This document shows positions 31,476 to 39,908 of a DNA stretch of 64,000 nucleotides, in pieces. Under the pieces are notes generated by a model. The model searched no databases, was not told where the DNA came from, and saw only the letters and a list, made by a program, of their open reading frames with translations. The stretch is from Autumnicola lenta (GTDB lineage Bacteria; Bacteroidota; Bacteroidia; Flavobacteriales; Flavobacteriaceae): assembly GCF_031846515.1 (NCBI RefSeq), contig NZ_JAVRHO010000008.1, positions 85,065 through 149,064 of the forward strand. Direction: 5' to 3'. A program made the translations under genes and the position numbers. Position 1 is the first letter of the stretch; each line of letters opens with the position of its first letter.

Positions 31476-33347
31476 ATGAAAAAAATCCTCTTATTGCTTG
31501 TGCTGATTGGCTCTTCAGCATTTGCTCAAAATTTTAAAGAAATTCCTTTATCTACTTCCATTAAGAACGTCACCGTTTTTCTTCAGGGAGCGCAAATTAG
31601 CCGTGAAGGAGAAGTGCAAATACCCGCAGGAAATTCTTTGCTTGTCTTAGATGGCCTATCGCCACACATCAATGACAAAAGTTTACAGGTTAGTGCAGAT
31701 GGTAATTTCACCATTCTTTCTGTAAACCATAAACAAAACTTCCTTAATGAGCGCCAGAAGAATGGTAGAATTGACAGCATCCAAAGCCTGATAAGTAACC
31801 TGGAACTCCAAATTTCAGAAAATAAAGCGCGCCTGGAAATCCTTCAGGAAAAACAGAGTCTGCTCGATAAAAATAAAAACCTTGGCGGAACAAATTCCGG
31901 GGCATCGCTTTCCCAATTAAGAGAAGCCATTAATTTTTATGATGAACAACTTTCGGCTATAAAGAATGAAGAAATAGAGACAAGAATTGAAATTGAGGAA
32001 CTTACCAAAAGAAAATCACGTTTAGAGCAACAAATTGCTGATGTGAGCAGAGAAGAGAATTTACCTTCAGGACAAATAGAAATAAGAATAGAAGCAGATA
32101 ATGCCACCCGCGGAGAGTTTACAATTAATTATCTGGTAGCAAACGCGGGATGGTTTCCTAATTATGACATACGGGTAGAAGACATTGACAATCCGCTACA
32201 GCTTCAATACAAAGCAGATGTTTATCAAAATACCGGTGTGGACTGGGATAATGTAAAACTGAAATTTTCCAATGGCAATCCCAACGAGAGCGGCGTGGCT
32301 CCGGAACTTTCCACATGGTATCTCAATTACGCCAGAAATACCATTTTTCGTCCCACATTTAATGGAGCAGTAGATCGCTCTGTCCGTACTGTCACGGGAG
32401 TAGTGCTTGATGAAGATAATCTGTCACTTCCCGGTGCAAATATAATGGTGGAAGGTAGCACGGTTGGCACCCAGACAGATTTTGATGGGAATTATCAACT
32501 AACATTACCAAATAATGCTGAAAGGCTCATTTTTTCTTTCGTGGGAATGAAAACACAGGAAGTTCCTATAACAAGTTCCCGAATAGATGTAAAGTTAGAA
32601 GCAGACTCACAAGCGCTGGAAGAAGTTGTGGTAACAGGTTATGGAGGAAAATTGCAGGGCAGTGTGGCAGGAATAAGAATTAGAGGAGCCTCTTCCCTAC
32701 CACAATCTAAAAAAATCACCACCACCGCAGTAGAGAATCAGACCACTGTAGAGTTTGAAGTAGAAAAACCTTATTCCATTAAATCCAACGGAGAGAAACT
32801 CGCCATTGAATTAAATGAATATGATATTGAAACCGCTTATGAATATTATGCGGTTCCAAAACTGGATAAAGATGCTTTTCTAATTGCCAATATTACCGAC
32901 TGGGATCAATATAACCTGTTGGAAGGAGAAGCAAATTTATTCTTTGAAGATGCTTTTGTTGGTCGAACGGTTCTGGACGCAAAATCCCTTAGCGATACCT
33001 TGGACATTTCCCTTGGGCGGGATCGCAATATTGTGATTGGAAGAACAAAAGTAGATCAATTCTCTAAGCAAAGATTTTTAGGCAGTAACAAAGTTGATAG
33101 TCGGGAATTCAGAATTCTTGTGAAAAATAAGAAATCCCAGCCGATCCAGATTACTCTTTTTGATCAGATTCCGGTTTCGGCAATTGGTGAGATTGAAGTG
33201 GAGGCAACAGAACTTTCGGGAGGAAAACTGGATGAAAAAACCGGTGAGGTAAAATGGCAATTATCGCTGGCCCCACAACAACAAAGGGAACTCATCCTTG
33301 GCTACGAAGTGAAATATCCTCGTCGGGAAAAGGTGATACTGGAATAA
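31476..33347 (+). CDS. MuiA/DUF4139 family protein with inserted carboxypeptidase-regulatory domain
   Basis: This 623-residue exported protein (signal peptide ending SSAFAQ) has a DUF4140 N-terminal domain (KNVTVFLQGAQISREGEV), a coiled-coil of about residues 95-200, then DUF4139. DUF4139 begins NYLVANAGWFPNYDIRVED and ends QQQRELILGYEVKYPR. Within it, about residues 305-395, lies a TonB-dependent-receptor-style carboxypeptidase-regulatory module (VTGVVLDEDNLSLPGANI, TQTDFDGNYQL, then EEVVVTGYGG). That is a nested insertion. Relatives are named mucoidy inhibitor A, but mechanism is unknown. A DUF1853 gene follows after nine bases, so the two are probably co-transcribed. Confidence 0.88.
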   Translation: MKKILLLLVLIGSSAFAQNFKEIPLSTSIKNVTVFLQGAQISREGEVQIPAGNSLLVLDGLSPHINDKSLQVSADGNFTILSVNHKQNFLNERQKNGRIDSIQSLISNLELQISENKARLEILQEKQSLLDKNKNLGGTNSGASLSQLREAINFYDEQLSAIKNEEIETRIEIEELTKRKSRLEQQIADVSREENLPSGQIEIRIEADNATRGEFTINYLVANAGWFPNYDIRVEDIDNPLQLQYKADVYQNTGVDWDNVKLKFSNGNPNESGVAPELSTWYLNYARNTIFRPTFNGAVDRSVRTVTGVVLDEDNLSLPGANIMVEGSTVGTQTDFDGNYQLTLPNNAERLIFSFVGMKTQEVPITSSRIDVKLEADSQALEEVVVTGYGGKLQGSVAGIRIRGASSLPQSKKITTTAVENQTTVEFEVEKPYSIKSNGEKLAIELNEYDIETAYEYYAVPKLDKDAFLIANITDWDQYNLLEGEANLFFEDAFVGRTVLDAKSLSDTLDISLGRDRNIVIGRTKVDQFSKQRFLGSNKVDSREFRILVKNKKSQPIQITLFDQIPVSAIGEIEVEATELSGGKLDEKTGEVKWQLSLAPQQQRELILGYEVKYPRREKVILE

Positions 33348-33355
33348 GGATTTCT

Positions 33356-34174
33356 ATGGATAAAAAGAGTCTTCAGCAGGTTTTGGGTTTTCTATCTACC
33401 CCTCCCCTCTGGAAGCACACCCTTTTTGGATTATCTCAGTTTGATTTTCCTAAGGACATTTTAATAACCGATCCTGCTGCTATTCCCGATTTTCCATATT
33501 CTATTCTGGGAAAAAGGATGGAGAGTGCTTTTGAAGCACTCATAAATATTTCTGCTGATTATGAGGTGATTGCCTCAAATATTCAAATTCATACTAACAA
33601 AATTACTGTTGGGGAGCTGGATTTTCTTCTGAAGAGCATTTCCCGCAATCAAGAATATCATGTAGAACTGGTCTATAAATTCTACGTCTACGATCCTTCC
33701 ATTAAAAAAGAACTGGAACGATGGATTGGCCCAAACAGAAAAGATTCGCTCCTTCAGAAGGTAAAAAAACTAAAGGAAAAGCAATTTCCTCTACTATATA
33801 AGCACGAAACTATAGATTATCTCTCTGCTTTTCAGGTCAATCCGAAGAAATTGAAGCAGGAAGTTTGTTTTAAGGCAAATTTATTCCTTCCGAAGCATCT
33901 AAAGCAGCTCGAAACCGGAGAAATCAACACCGAATGTATTGCAGGATATTGGATACATTCAGAAAACTTTTGCGGTGAGGAATATGAGAAATATTCGTTC
34001 TATTCTCCTAAAAAGCAACAATGGCCTGTCCATCCACAGTATGCCGAAAACTGGCATTCTTATGAGGTCATTAAAAAACAAGTAGACTACTTTATAGGAT
34101 GTAAAAGATCACCTCTGCTCTGGATGAAAAAAAATGAATCAGAATTTGAACTTTTTTTTGTGGTTTGGTGGTAA
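33356..34174 (+). CDS. DUF1853 family protein, possible PD-(D/E)XK fold
   Basis: This is a 272-residue protein. ATG 33356 is chosen, nine bases after the MuiA-like stop; the upstream frame overlaps that gene. It matches DUF1853: FPYSILGKRMESAFEAL, then GELDFLLKS (about residue 83), followed by EYHVELVYKFYVYD (about 98-111) and a C-terminal part with CIAGYWI. The E...D...E-x3-K arrangement is compatible with a restriction-endonuclease-like core, though catalytic use is not shown. No signal peptide. A nuclease-like protein downstream of an exported MuiA protein is an odd pairing, and no common function is evident. Confidence 0.78.
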   Translation: MDKKSLQQVLGFLSTPPLWKHTLFGLSQFDFPKDILITDPAAIPDFPYSILGKRMESAFEALINISADYEVIASNIQIHTNKITVGELDFLLKSISRNQEYHVELVYKFYVYDPSIKKELERWIGPNRKDSLLQKVKKLKEKQFPLLYKHETIDYLSAFQVNPKKLKQEVCFKANLFLPKHLKQLETGEINTECIAGYWIHSENFCGEEYEKYSFYSPKKQQWPVHPQYAENWHSYEVIKKQVDYFIGCKRSPLLWMKKNESEFELFFVVWW

Positions 34175-34611
34175 AGAGTGCCTGGAAAAGCGGTAAAACC
34201 GCAGTACTAAAGGGAATGGTATAAAATTCCTCCTGAAGTAAAAAATGAGGTCCTTCAAAATGGCAATTACTGGCTTCTTATGCTGTTGACAACAAAAAAC
34301 TTTCACCACACCAGCCGGGCTGGAATGCGAGCGTTCAAAATTGGCAATTATCGACCTATAGCAATTGCAGGTAATATCTTTTATAACAACATAGTTGTTG
34401 AGAACAGCCAAAACTCTTTTATACTGTTCGCTCTTCCCCGATTTATTTTCAAAACATAAACATTAATTAAGAAAGATTTAGCAGATACAGCGCCTGTGAG
34501 CCTTTGAATTGGCTACAATTCGGCTTATCTTGAGAATAAGAGAAACTAAACGAAGAACAGGGAATGAAAATAATTTTTCACTCCCTTTTTTAACCCAAAA
34601 AATACAACAAT
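34175..34611. other. intergenic region with two dispersed motifs
   Basis: Minus-oriented motif copies lie at 34253-34276 (reads AAGCCAGTAATTGCCATTTT) and 34332-34361 (reads GGTCGATAATTGCCAATTTT), 55 bases apart. A terminator-like hairpin lies at 34560-34591. No gene is supported in these 437 bases. Confidence 0.6.
34560..34591 (+). terminator. terminator-like hairpin in the baeRF gene leader
   Basis: GGGAATGAAAA pairs with TTTTTCACTCCC (one mismatch) and is followed by TTTTTT, ending 20 bases before the baeRF start codon. It may end transcripts from upstream or act as an attenuator if the promoter lies before it. Confidence 0.5.
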
Positions 34612-35766
34612 ATGGCATTGATAAGTCAGGAAGAATTCAAAAAAATAACAGACTTTAAGCAGGATATCTGTGTTTCCATCTTTATTCCTACTCAAAGAGG
34701 AGGAAAAGAAGTATTGGAGCAAAAAAATAAGAAACATCTTAAATCTACCTGGGACCAGGTAAAAAGAGAATTGGAAGCTAAAAAAGTTTCCGAAGAAGAA
34801 ATCGAAAAAATCGGAGAACCAATAACAGAATTATTGAATAATGCTGAATTCTGGAGACATCAGTCCGACGGACTTGCGATATTTTCTTCCGAAGGATTTT
34901 TTGAAAAGTATACGGTTCCCGTAAACTTTGAAGCCCATCATTATATTTCCAATGACTTTTATGTAAAACCACTGGTACCACTTACTACAGATGATGGAAG
35001 ATTTTACTTACTCGCTGTACAGCAGGATAAAGTGGAATTTTATGAAACTACAAAAAATACGATTGGAGAAATTTACATAGAAGATTTAACTCCTTCAAAA
35101 CTTGAAGACCGCGTAGGTTACGATTTTGAGGAAAAAAACCGAAAGACAAAAACACAAAACAGTTCAATGGGAACTGCGACCAGTCACGGTTACGATGCGG
35201 CTAACAGGGACGACAAAAATGAAATTCTGCGATTTTTTAATGCGATAGATAAAGGTCTGCACGAAATTCTGCGGGATGAAAATGTGCCTTTGGTAGTAGC
35301 TTGCCAGGATTATCTTTTCCCTATTTACAAAGAAGCGAATTCCTATAAAAATTTGTTTGATCAGGTAGTTCCAGGAAACCCCTCTGATACCGATATGTTT
35401 GGTCTGCATGAAAAAGCATTAAATGTGATGGAACCTCACCTTGAAAAGAAGAAACGTACTAAACTGGAAAGCTTTGGGGAATTGACGCCCGATAAAACAT
35501 CTTCCAGTATTTCTGATATTATTCCTGCAGCTTTTGAAGGAAAAGTAGATACGTTGTTCTTAGAAAACCGTTCCGAAATCTGGGGTACTTATGATGAACA
35601 AAACCGCAAAGTAGAAGTTAATGAAGAGCAATCTTCAAATAACACTTCATTAATGAACATGGCAGCAGCAAAAGTCATAGAAACAGGAGGATCTGTATTC
35701 TTAATTGAAGGTGCCTTTATGCCAGGTAAAGAGGCTAAGGTAAACGCGATCTTTAGATACAGCTAA
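34612..35766 (+). CDS. bacterial archaeo-eukaryotic release factor-like protein (baeRF family)
   Basis: This 384-residue protein is of the bacterial eRF1-related (baeRF) group. Typical features are the start EEFKKITDFKQDICVSIFIPTQRGG, the WRHQSDGLAIFSSEGFFEKY strand-helix, VKPLVPLTTDDGRFYLLAVQQDKVEFYE (the domain-2-like RNase H-type sheet) and the C-terminal GGSVFLIEGAFMPGKEAKVNAIFRY (L7Ae-like domain). Which baeRF subfamily it belongs to I cannot fix (3 or 7). These proteins are predicted to act on stalled ribosomes or peptidyl-tRNA, but data are scarce. Monocistronic: a hairpin precedes it and a strong terminator follows at 35792. Confidence 0.82.
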   Translation: MALISQEEFKKITDFKQDICVSIFIPTQRGGKEVLEQKNKKHLKSTWDQVKRELEAKKVSEEEIEKIGEPITELLNNAEFWRHQSDGLAIFSSEGFFEKYTVPVNFEAHHYISNDFYVKPLVPLTTDDGRFYLLAVQQDKVEFYETTKNTIGEIYIEDLTPSKLEDRVGYDFEEKNRKTKTQNSSMGTATSHGYDAANRDDKNEILRFFNAIDKGLHEILRDENVPLVVACQDYLFPIYKEANSYKNLFDQVVPGNPSDTDMFGLHEKALNVMEPHLEKKKRTKLESFGELTPDKTSSSISDIIPAAFEGKVDTLFLENRSEIWGTYDEQNRKVEVNEEQSSNNTSLMNMAAAKVIETGGSVFLIEGAFMPGKEAKVNAIFRYS

Positions 35767-35791
35767 GATTATCCTCTTACACGCATCAACA

Positions 35792-35814
35792 GGGCGGCAA
35801 CTGCCGCCTTTTTT
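35792..35814 (+). terminator. intrinsic terminator after baeRF gene
   Basis: GGCGGC-AACT-GCCGCC at 35793-35808 followed by TTTTTT. Confidence 0.88.
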
Positions 35815-35860
35815 AGTCAAATACACTATCTTTATAGTTTAAGAAATCATAAACTCATAT

Positions 35861-36595
35861 ATGGAAATAAACCTTGCAGTATTAATTGATGGGGATAACA
35901 TCCCTTCTGCATATGTTAAGGAAATGATGGAAGAGATTGCAAAATACGGTAATCCAACCATTAAAAGAATCTATGGCGACTGGACGAAGCCTCACCTGGC
36001 AAAATGGAAAGCAGTTCTGCTGGAAAATGCGATTAACCCTATGCAGCAATACGGCTATACCCAGGGAAAAAATGCGACAGATTCCGCAATGATCATAGAT
36101 GCCATGGATATTTTATATTCCAACAAAGTCGATGGCTTTTGCATCGTTTCCAGTGATAGCGATTTTACACGTCTGGCTACAAGATTGCGGGAAGCAGGGA
36201 AAAAGGTGATTGGGATTGGTGAGAAAAAGACTCCTGAGCCATTTATCGTTGCCTGCGACCGATTTATATATATTGAAATCCTTAAAAATAAGGACAAAGA
36301 TTCGAGCTTGGGAACCAGCAAAGAAAAGACCGAAAAGAAAAACAATGTAGATAAAATTAATCCGAAATTAATACGTCTACTTGCCAACACAATTTCTGAT
36401 GTAGCCGATGAAGACGGCTGGGCATTTTTAGGAGATGTTGGAAGCCTTCTTCAAAAGAAACAGCCAAATTTCGATTCCAGAAACTACGGATATCAGAAAT
36501 TAACTCCTATGATAAATGCTATAGACAAATTTGAAATTGAATCCCGGGAGAATCACAATTCCAGGTTCAAACTTATTTACGTTAGGAACAAATAA
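35861..36595 (+). CDS. NYN-domain ribonuclease with C-terminal OST-HTH/LOTUS domain
   Basis: This 244-residue protein has a PIN-like NYN domain whose acidic metal-binding residues are visible in VLIDGDNIPSAY (about 6-17), KNATDSAMIIDAMDIL (about 69-84) and IVSSDSDFTRLATRL (about 94-108). After a charged linker, residues 165-243 (LIRLLANTISDVADEDGWAF, then FDSRNYGYQKLTPMI) form a winged-helix LOTUS/OST-HTH domain that binds RNA, often G-rich. This limkain/YacP-like arrangement suggests an RNA-cleaving or RNA-regulatory protein. The pirin gene starts 11 bases after its stop. Family call firm. Confidence 0.9.
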   Translation: MEINLAVLIDGDNIPSAYVKEMMEEIAKYGNPTIKRIYGDWTKPHLAKWKAVLLENAINPMQQYGYTQGKNATDSAMIIDAMDILYSNKVDGFCIVSSDSDFTRLATRLREAGKKVIGIGEKKTPEPFIVACDRFIYIEILKNKDKDSSLGTSKEKTEKKNNVDKINPKLIRLLANTISDVADEDGWAFLGDVGSLLQKKQPNFDSRNYGYQKLTPMINAIDKFEIESRENHNSRFKLIYVRNK

Positions 36596-36606
36596 AAAAA
36601 TTGAAA

Positions 36607-37461
36607 ATGCGAAGCATAAAACAAATACATAAAGCAGAATATCGACCCATTGCAGATCTCACTACCTATTCTCCCATGCCCACGGGGAGTATCCAAATGA
36701 TCGATCCCTTTCTCTTTCTCAATCATCACGGGCCGCAAAAATATCCACCAAATAATAACGGTTTGCCGTTTGGCCCGCACCCACATCGTGGCATGGAAAC
36801 GGTGACTTTTATTCTTGATGGTGACATTGCACATAAAGATTCCGGGGGACACAAGAGCGTTATCGAGAGTGGAGGCGTACAATGGATGACCGCCGGCAGC
36901 GGACTTCTACATGCTGAAGTTTCTTCAGAAAAATTTAAAAAAGAAGGAGGTGATCTTGAAATCTTACAATTATGGGTAAACCTTCCCGCAAAATATAAAA
37001 TCACAGAACCGAAATATCTGGGCTTTCAAAAAGATCAGATCCCTACAATATCTCTGGACGAGGGGAAAGTCACGGGCCAGGTTGTTTCCGGTACATTAGA
37101 AGGAACAGCCGGGGCTTTCAATACTTTTACCGATGTTAATCTGGCTACTTTAAATTTTGAAGAAAACGCTCAATTAACACTGAATATTCCTGAAGATCAT
37201 AATATCTTTTTCTATGTTATTAAAGGAGAATTCGAAGCAAATGGTGAGCAGGTAAAAGCCCTACACTTAGCCGAATTCAACAATGATGGGGAAAAGCTAA
37301 AGATCGAATCCAAAGCTGAAAGTGTATTACTTTTTGGACATGCTAAACCCTTTGATGAGCCTGTAGTGGCAAGAGGTCCGTTTGTTATGAATACAATGGA
37401 TGAAATCGACGAAGCTTATGCCGATTTCCAGACTGGGAAAATGGGTGCCTGGAAAGAATAA
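36607..37461 (+). CDS. pirin family protein
   Basis: This 284-residue bicupin is of the pirin family. The N-terminal cupin carries the metal ligands in GPHPHRGMETVTFI (two His, about residues 57-70) and in MTAGSGLLHAEVSSE (His and Glu, about 97-111). The C-terminal pirin_C domain includes EDHNIFFYVIKGEF and VLLFGHAKPFDEPVVARGPFVMN. Some bacterial pirins are quercetin dioxygenases; others regulate central metabolism. ATG 36607 is used rather than the TTG two codons earlier. It is 11 bases after the NYN gene and probably shares its transcript, with GlcG/HbpS 86 bases downstream. Confidence 0.92.
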   Translation: MRSIKQIHKAEYRPIADLTTYSPMPTGSIQMIDPFLFLNHHGPQKYPPNNNGLPFGPHPHRGMETVTFILDGDIAHKDSGGHKSVIESGGVQWMTAGSGLLHAEVSSEKFKKEGGDLEILQLWVNLPAKYKITEPKYLGFQKDQIPTISLDEGKVTGQVVSGTLEGTAGAFNTFTDVNLATLNFEENAQLTLNIPEDHNIFFYVIKGEFEANGEQVKALHLAEFNNDGEKLKIESKAESVLLFGHAKPFDEPVVARGPFVMNTMDEIDEAYADFQTGKMGAWKE

Positions 37462-37547
37462 ACGAAACCCATGTTATTATCCTCTTAAATAAAGTTGTGT
37501 TTGAATAGTTATACTTAATTTGAAGAAAATCAAAATAATAGAAGATT

Positions 37548-37949
37548 ATGAATATTACTCTTGAACAAGCACAGACTGCCATAGAGGCCGCTAAAAAGAA
37601 ATCAGCTGAAATAGGAGTGGCAATGAATATCGCCATTGTAGATTCCGGTGCAAATCTTACCGCTTTTGCACGAATGGATGGTGCATGGCTGGGGTCAGTA
37701 GATATTGCCATAAAGAAAGCAGAAACTGCCCGCTATTTCGATATGGAAACCGGAGAAATAGGGAAATTATCCCAACCGGGACAGCCACTATTTAATATAG
37801 AACATTCCAATGCCGGACTTATTACCTTCCCGGGCGGTGTACCTATTAAAGACATTAACGGTGACATCATTGGCGCAATTGGAGTTTCCGGAGGTGCTGT
37901 AGATCAGGATCACGAAGTCGCTACTTACGGCATGAATGCGGTGAAGTAG
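37548..37949 (+). CDS. GlcG/HbpS-family heme-degrading domain protein
   Basis: This 133-residue protein is of the GlcG/HbpS family: ITLEQAQTAIEAAKKKSAEIG, MNIAIVDSGANLTAFARMDGAW, DIAIKKAETARYF, FPGGVPIKDINGDIIGAIGVSGG, ending DHEVATYGM. HbpS homologues bind heme or cobalamin; GlcG homologues occur in glycolate operons. No signal peptide is present, so it is cytoplasmic here. It may be read through from the pirin gene; no terminator was seen between. A 7-bp tandem repeat begins nine bases after the stop codon. Confidence 0.9.
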   Translation: MNITLEQAQTAIEAAKKKSAEIGVAMNIAIVDSGANLTAFARMDGAWLGSVDIAIKKAETARYFDMETGEIGKLSQPGQPLFNIEHSNAGLITFPGGVPIKDINGDIIGAIGVSGGAVDQDHEVATYGMNAVK

Positions 37950-37958
37950 TTTTTTGAA

Positions 37959-38070
37959 GTTGGGAGTTCGGAGTTCGGGGTTCGGGCTTCGGGCTTCGGG
38001 GTTCGGGGTTCGGGGTTCGGAGTTCGGAGTTCGGAGTTCGGAGTTCGGAGTTCGGAGTTCGGAGTTCGGA
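37959..38070. repeat. tandem array of 16 heptamers (GTTCGGA/GTTCGGG)
   Basis: Sixteen uninterrupted 7-bp units: GTTGGGA, GTTCGGA, two GTTCGGG, two CTTCGGG, two GTTCGGG, then eight GTTCGGA. Homogeneous units at one end and variant units at the other suggest growth by slippage. Isolated partial copies (AGTTCGTAGTTCGGAG and similar) lie at about 38265, 38517 and 42380. Copy number is likely variable between strains. Confidence 0.95.
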
Positions 38071-38110
38071 GTTTTAAGCTAAAAAAAATATTTTATTGAG
38101 CTATTCTCTA

Positions 38111-38662
38111 CAAGCCGATAATTGCCATTTTTAAGCTTTCTCTAATTCTCTTCTGAATGAAGAAATAAGGACCGCAGGTTAGTTGAAGTTCATATAAGAA
38201 AGCTCTCCTTCTTTTAAAGGAGCAGTGGCCTTAGGTCGGGATGGTTATTCAGTTCTTAGTCAGGAGTTCGTAGTTCGGAGAACTTATTAATGATAGATTG
38301 CCGATAATTGGGAATTTTGCGGTACTGTTTCATAAAGCCATTACATTAGGATTCAAACTAAGACTGAAGTATAAATGCAGTATATTCCTGCAAGGTTTTA
38401 AAAACTTTGTAGGTTTAAATGGAGGTGACCCGATGCTGATAATTTCCATTTTCAAGGTATTACGTTTTAAAGGAGGGGTGGCCGTAGGTCGGGGTGGAAA
38501 TTCCAGTTCAAAGTTAGGAGTTCGTAGTTCAGAATTCATTGCCGATAATTGCCATTTTCAAGGCACCACTAAAAATTAGCAGGAATCCTAGATTCTGCTC
38601 ATCAAGCACCAAATAAAATGCTCCCCTCCTTATAAAGGATGGGTGGCCGTAGGTCGGGATGG
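38111..38662 (+). repeat. block of dispersed motifs and REP-like elements
   Basis: Four plus-oriented motif copies lie at 38111-38136, 38297-38322, 38432-38457 and 38538-38570. REP-like elements lie at 38201-38247, 38465-38498 (second half only) and 38620-38664. A degenerate palindrome around TTTTAAAAA is at 38388-38414. Motif and REP alternate in a fixed order and orientation (38111 then 38201; 38432 then 38465; 38538 then 38620), as if an element of about 50-130 bp had been duplicated. Open frames here are made of repeat DNA. Confidence 0.75.
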
Positions 38663-39388
38663 CTATTTTGGAAGCAAGTCGCAGTACCAGAATTTCGAAT
38701 CCCACGTCTGGGGTTCGTCAGAAAAGCAATTGTCTTCTTTATTTTTTTTCGGAGAATAGGTTCTTTCGACTTTCTCCCCCATTTCAAATGCAACCGGATT
38801 TTCAAAAACAGGTCCGTCAAAAACAAAAGTGTGAAATTCCCCATTTTCGCCACAAGGATCTACACCTTCAGGTAGATCATCTAAAAAAGCCTGATCAATT
38901 ACTCTTCCGCAGAAAGATTTATCAAGTACTTTGGAGTTTACACAAACAACAATGGCTTTAAAATTTAGCTCTAAAAATTCCTGAATTAATTCCGAAGTAT
39001 CTTTTTTCCAAAGTGGATATATTCCTTTCAATCCCACTTTTTCTAGCTGTTCTTCTCTATAATTCCTGAGATCCTCCAGAAAAATATCACCAAAAATGCT
39101 ATATCTAAACCCTTCCTGAAGCAAGGATTCTGTAGCTTTTTGCATGGTCGCATTGTATTCCTGCATGGAAACATCACCATTTAAAGCAATCACCTGAAGT
39201 GGCAGCCCCATATTTTGCGCCTGCTGAAAAAGCAGCTCATTTCGCAGCCCGTGCATCGAAACCCGGTCAACATCGGTATTTACGGTCGTTACCAGTTTTT
39301 CTACAGAATATTCCTTTTGCTGCTGAAGTTTGTAAAGTGCTAATGCTGAGTCTTTCCCACTACTCCAGTTGAGATAGGCTTTCTTCAT
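38663..39388 (-). CDS. Dph6-related PP-loop ATP pyrophosphatase
   Basis: This 241-residue protein is of the diphthine-ammonia ligase (Dph6/COG2102) family. The ATP-binding PP-loop is LNWSSGKDSALAL (about residues 6-18). Further family blocks are VSMHGLRNELL, YSIFGDIFLEDLRNYRE, GIYPLWKKDT, VDPCGENGEFHTFVFDGPVF and the closing WYCDLL. Bacteria have no diphthamide, so the real substrate must differ; an amidation or thiolation step is plausible. The start overlaps the aroQ stop by four bases (ATGA), so they are translationally coupled. The stop codon lies in the last bases of a REP-like element at 38620-38664, suggesting the repeat inserted at or trimmed the 3' end. Confidence 0.88.
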   Translation of the reverse strand: MKKAYLNWSSGKDSALALYKLQQQKEYSVEKLVTTVNTDVDRVSMHGLRNELLFQQAQNMGLPLQVIALNGDVSMQEYNATMQKATESLLQEGFRYSIFGDIFLEDLRNYREEQLEKVGLKGIYPLWKKDTSELIQEFLELNFKAIVVCVNSKVLDKSFCGRVIDQAFLDDLPEGVDPCGENGEFHTFVFDGPVFENPVAFEMGEKVERTYSPKKNKEDNCFSDEPQTWDSKFWYCDLLPK

Positions 39389-39810
39389 TCTTCATCTTTA
39401 ATGAAGCTGGTAATTGCCAGATCGTAACTTTTAAGCCCGAAGCCCAAAATAACGCCCTTTGCATTTGCTGCAATAAAAGATTTATGACGGAATTCCTCAC
39501 GAGCATGAGTATTAGAGATATGAACTTCTACTACCGGAGTTTCAATCGCTTTTACAGCATCGCCAATAGCCAAAGAAGTATGAGTATAGGCCGCCGCATT
39601 AAGCACAATTCCGTCAAAAGTTTTGTCTGCATTGTGCAGTTCGCTAATTATTTCCCCTTCTATATTGCTCTGTACATAGGAAAGTTCCAGGCTTCTGAAT
39701 TTAAATTGAAGGTGAGAGAAATATTCTTCAAAGGTTTTACCTCCGTAGATGTCAGGTTCCCGGGTTCCTAACAAGTTAAGATTAGGACCATTGATAATAA
39801 GTATTTTCAT
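39385..39810 (-). CDS. aroQ: type II 3-dehydroquinate dehydratase
   Basis: This 141-residue enzyme catalyses 3-dehydroquinate to 3-dehydroshikimate, the third step of the shikimate pathway, as a dodecamer in the cytoplasm. Signature blocks are INGPNLNLLGTREPDIYG (with the catalytic Arg and the lid Tyr), QSNIEGEII, DGIVLNAAAYTHTSLAI and VEVHISNTHAREEFRHKSF (with the catalytic His). ATG 39810 gives the normal MKILIINGPN start; the frame is open eight codons further. The 3' end overlaps the Dph6-like gene. Confidence 0.96.
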   Translation of the reverse strand: MKILIINGPNLNLLGTREPDIYGGKTFEEYFSHLQFKFRSLELSYVQSNIEGEIISELHNADKTFDGIVLNAAAYTHTSLAIGDAVKAIETPVVEVHISNTHAREEFRHKSFIAANAKGVILGFGLKSYDLAITSFIKDEE

Positions 39811-39858
39811 ACCGTAAATATATCGAAATCTCAACGTATTTTCTTCAACCTGGATCTA

Positions 39859-39887
39859 GAAAATAGAAAAGCAGGATCTCTCCTGCT
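39859..39887 (-). terminator. intrinsic terminator of the 39909-40403 gene
   Basis: On the minus strand AGCAGGA-GAGA-TCCTGCT is followed by TTTCTATTTT. Confidence 0.75.
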
Positions 39888-39908
39888 CTTCTGTTCAAGC
39901 TTTGTTTC

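Noticed and set aside
37959..38070. CRISPR-like array
   Set aside because: The repeats are 7 bp and contiguous with no spacers; there are no cas genes in the window.
38663..39388. True diphthamide synthetase
   Set aside because: Bacteria have no diphthamide; only the enzyme family is supported.
39400..39418. Further copy of the dispersed motif (CTGGTAATTGCCAG)
   Set aside because: It lies in the aroQ coding region, where it encodes the normal C-terminal residues, and lacks the motif's flanks.
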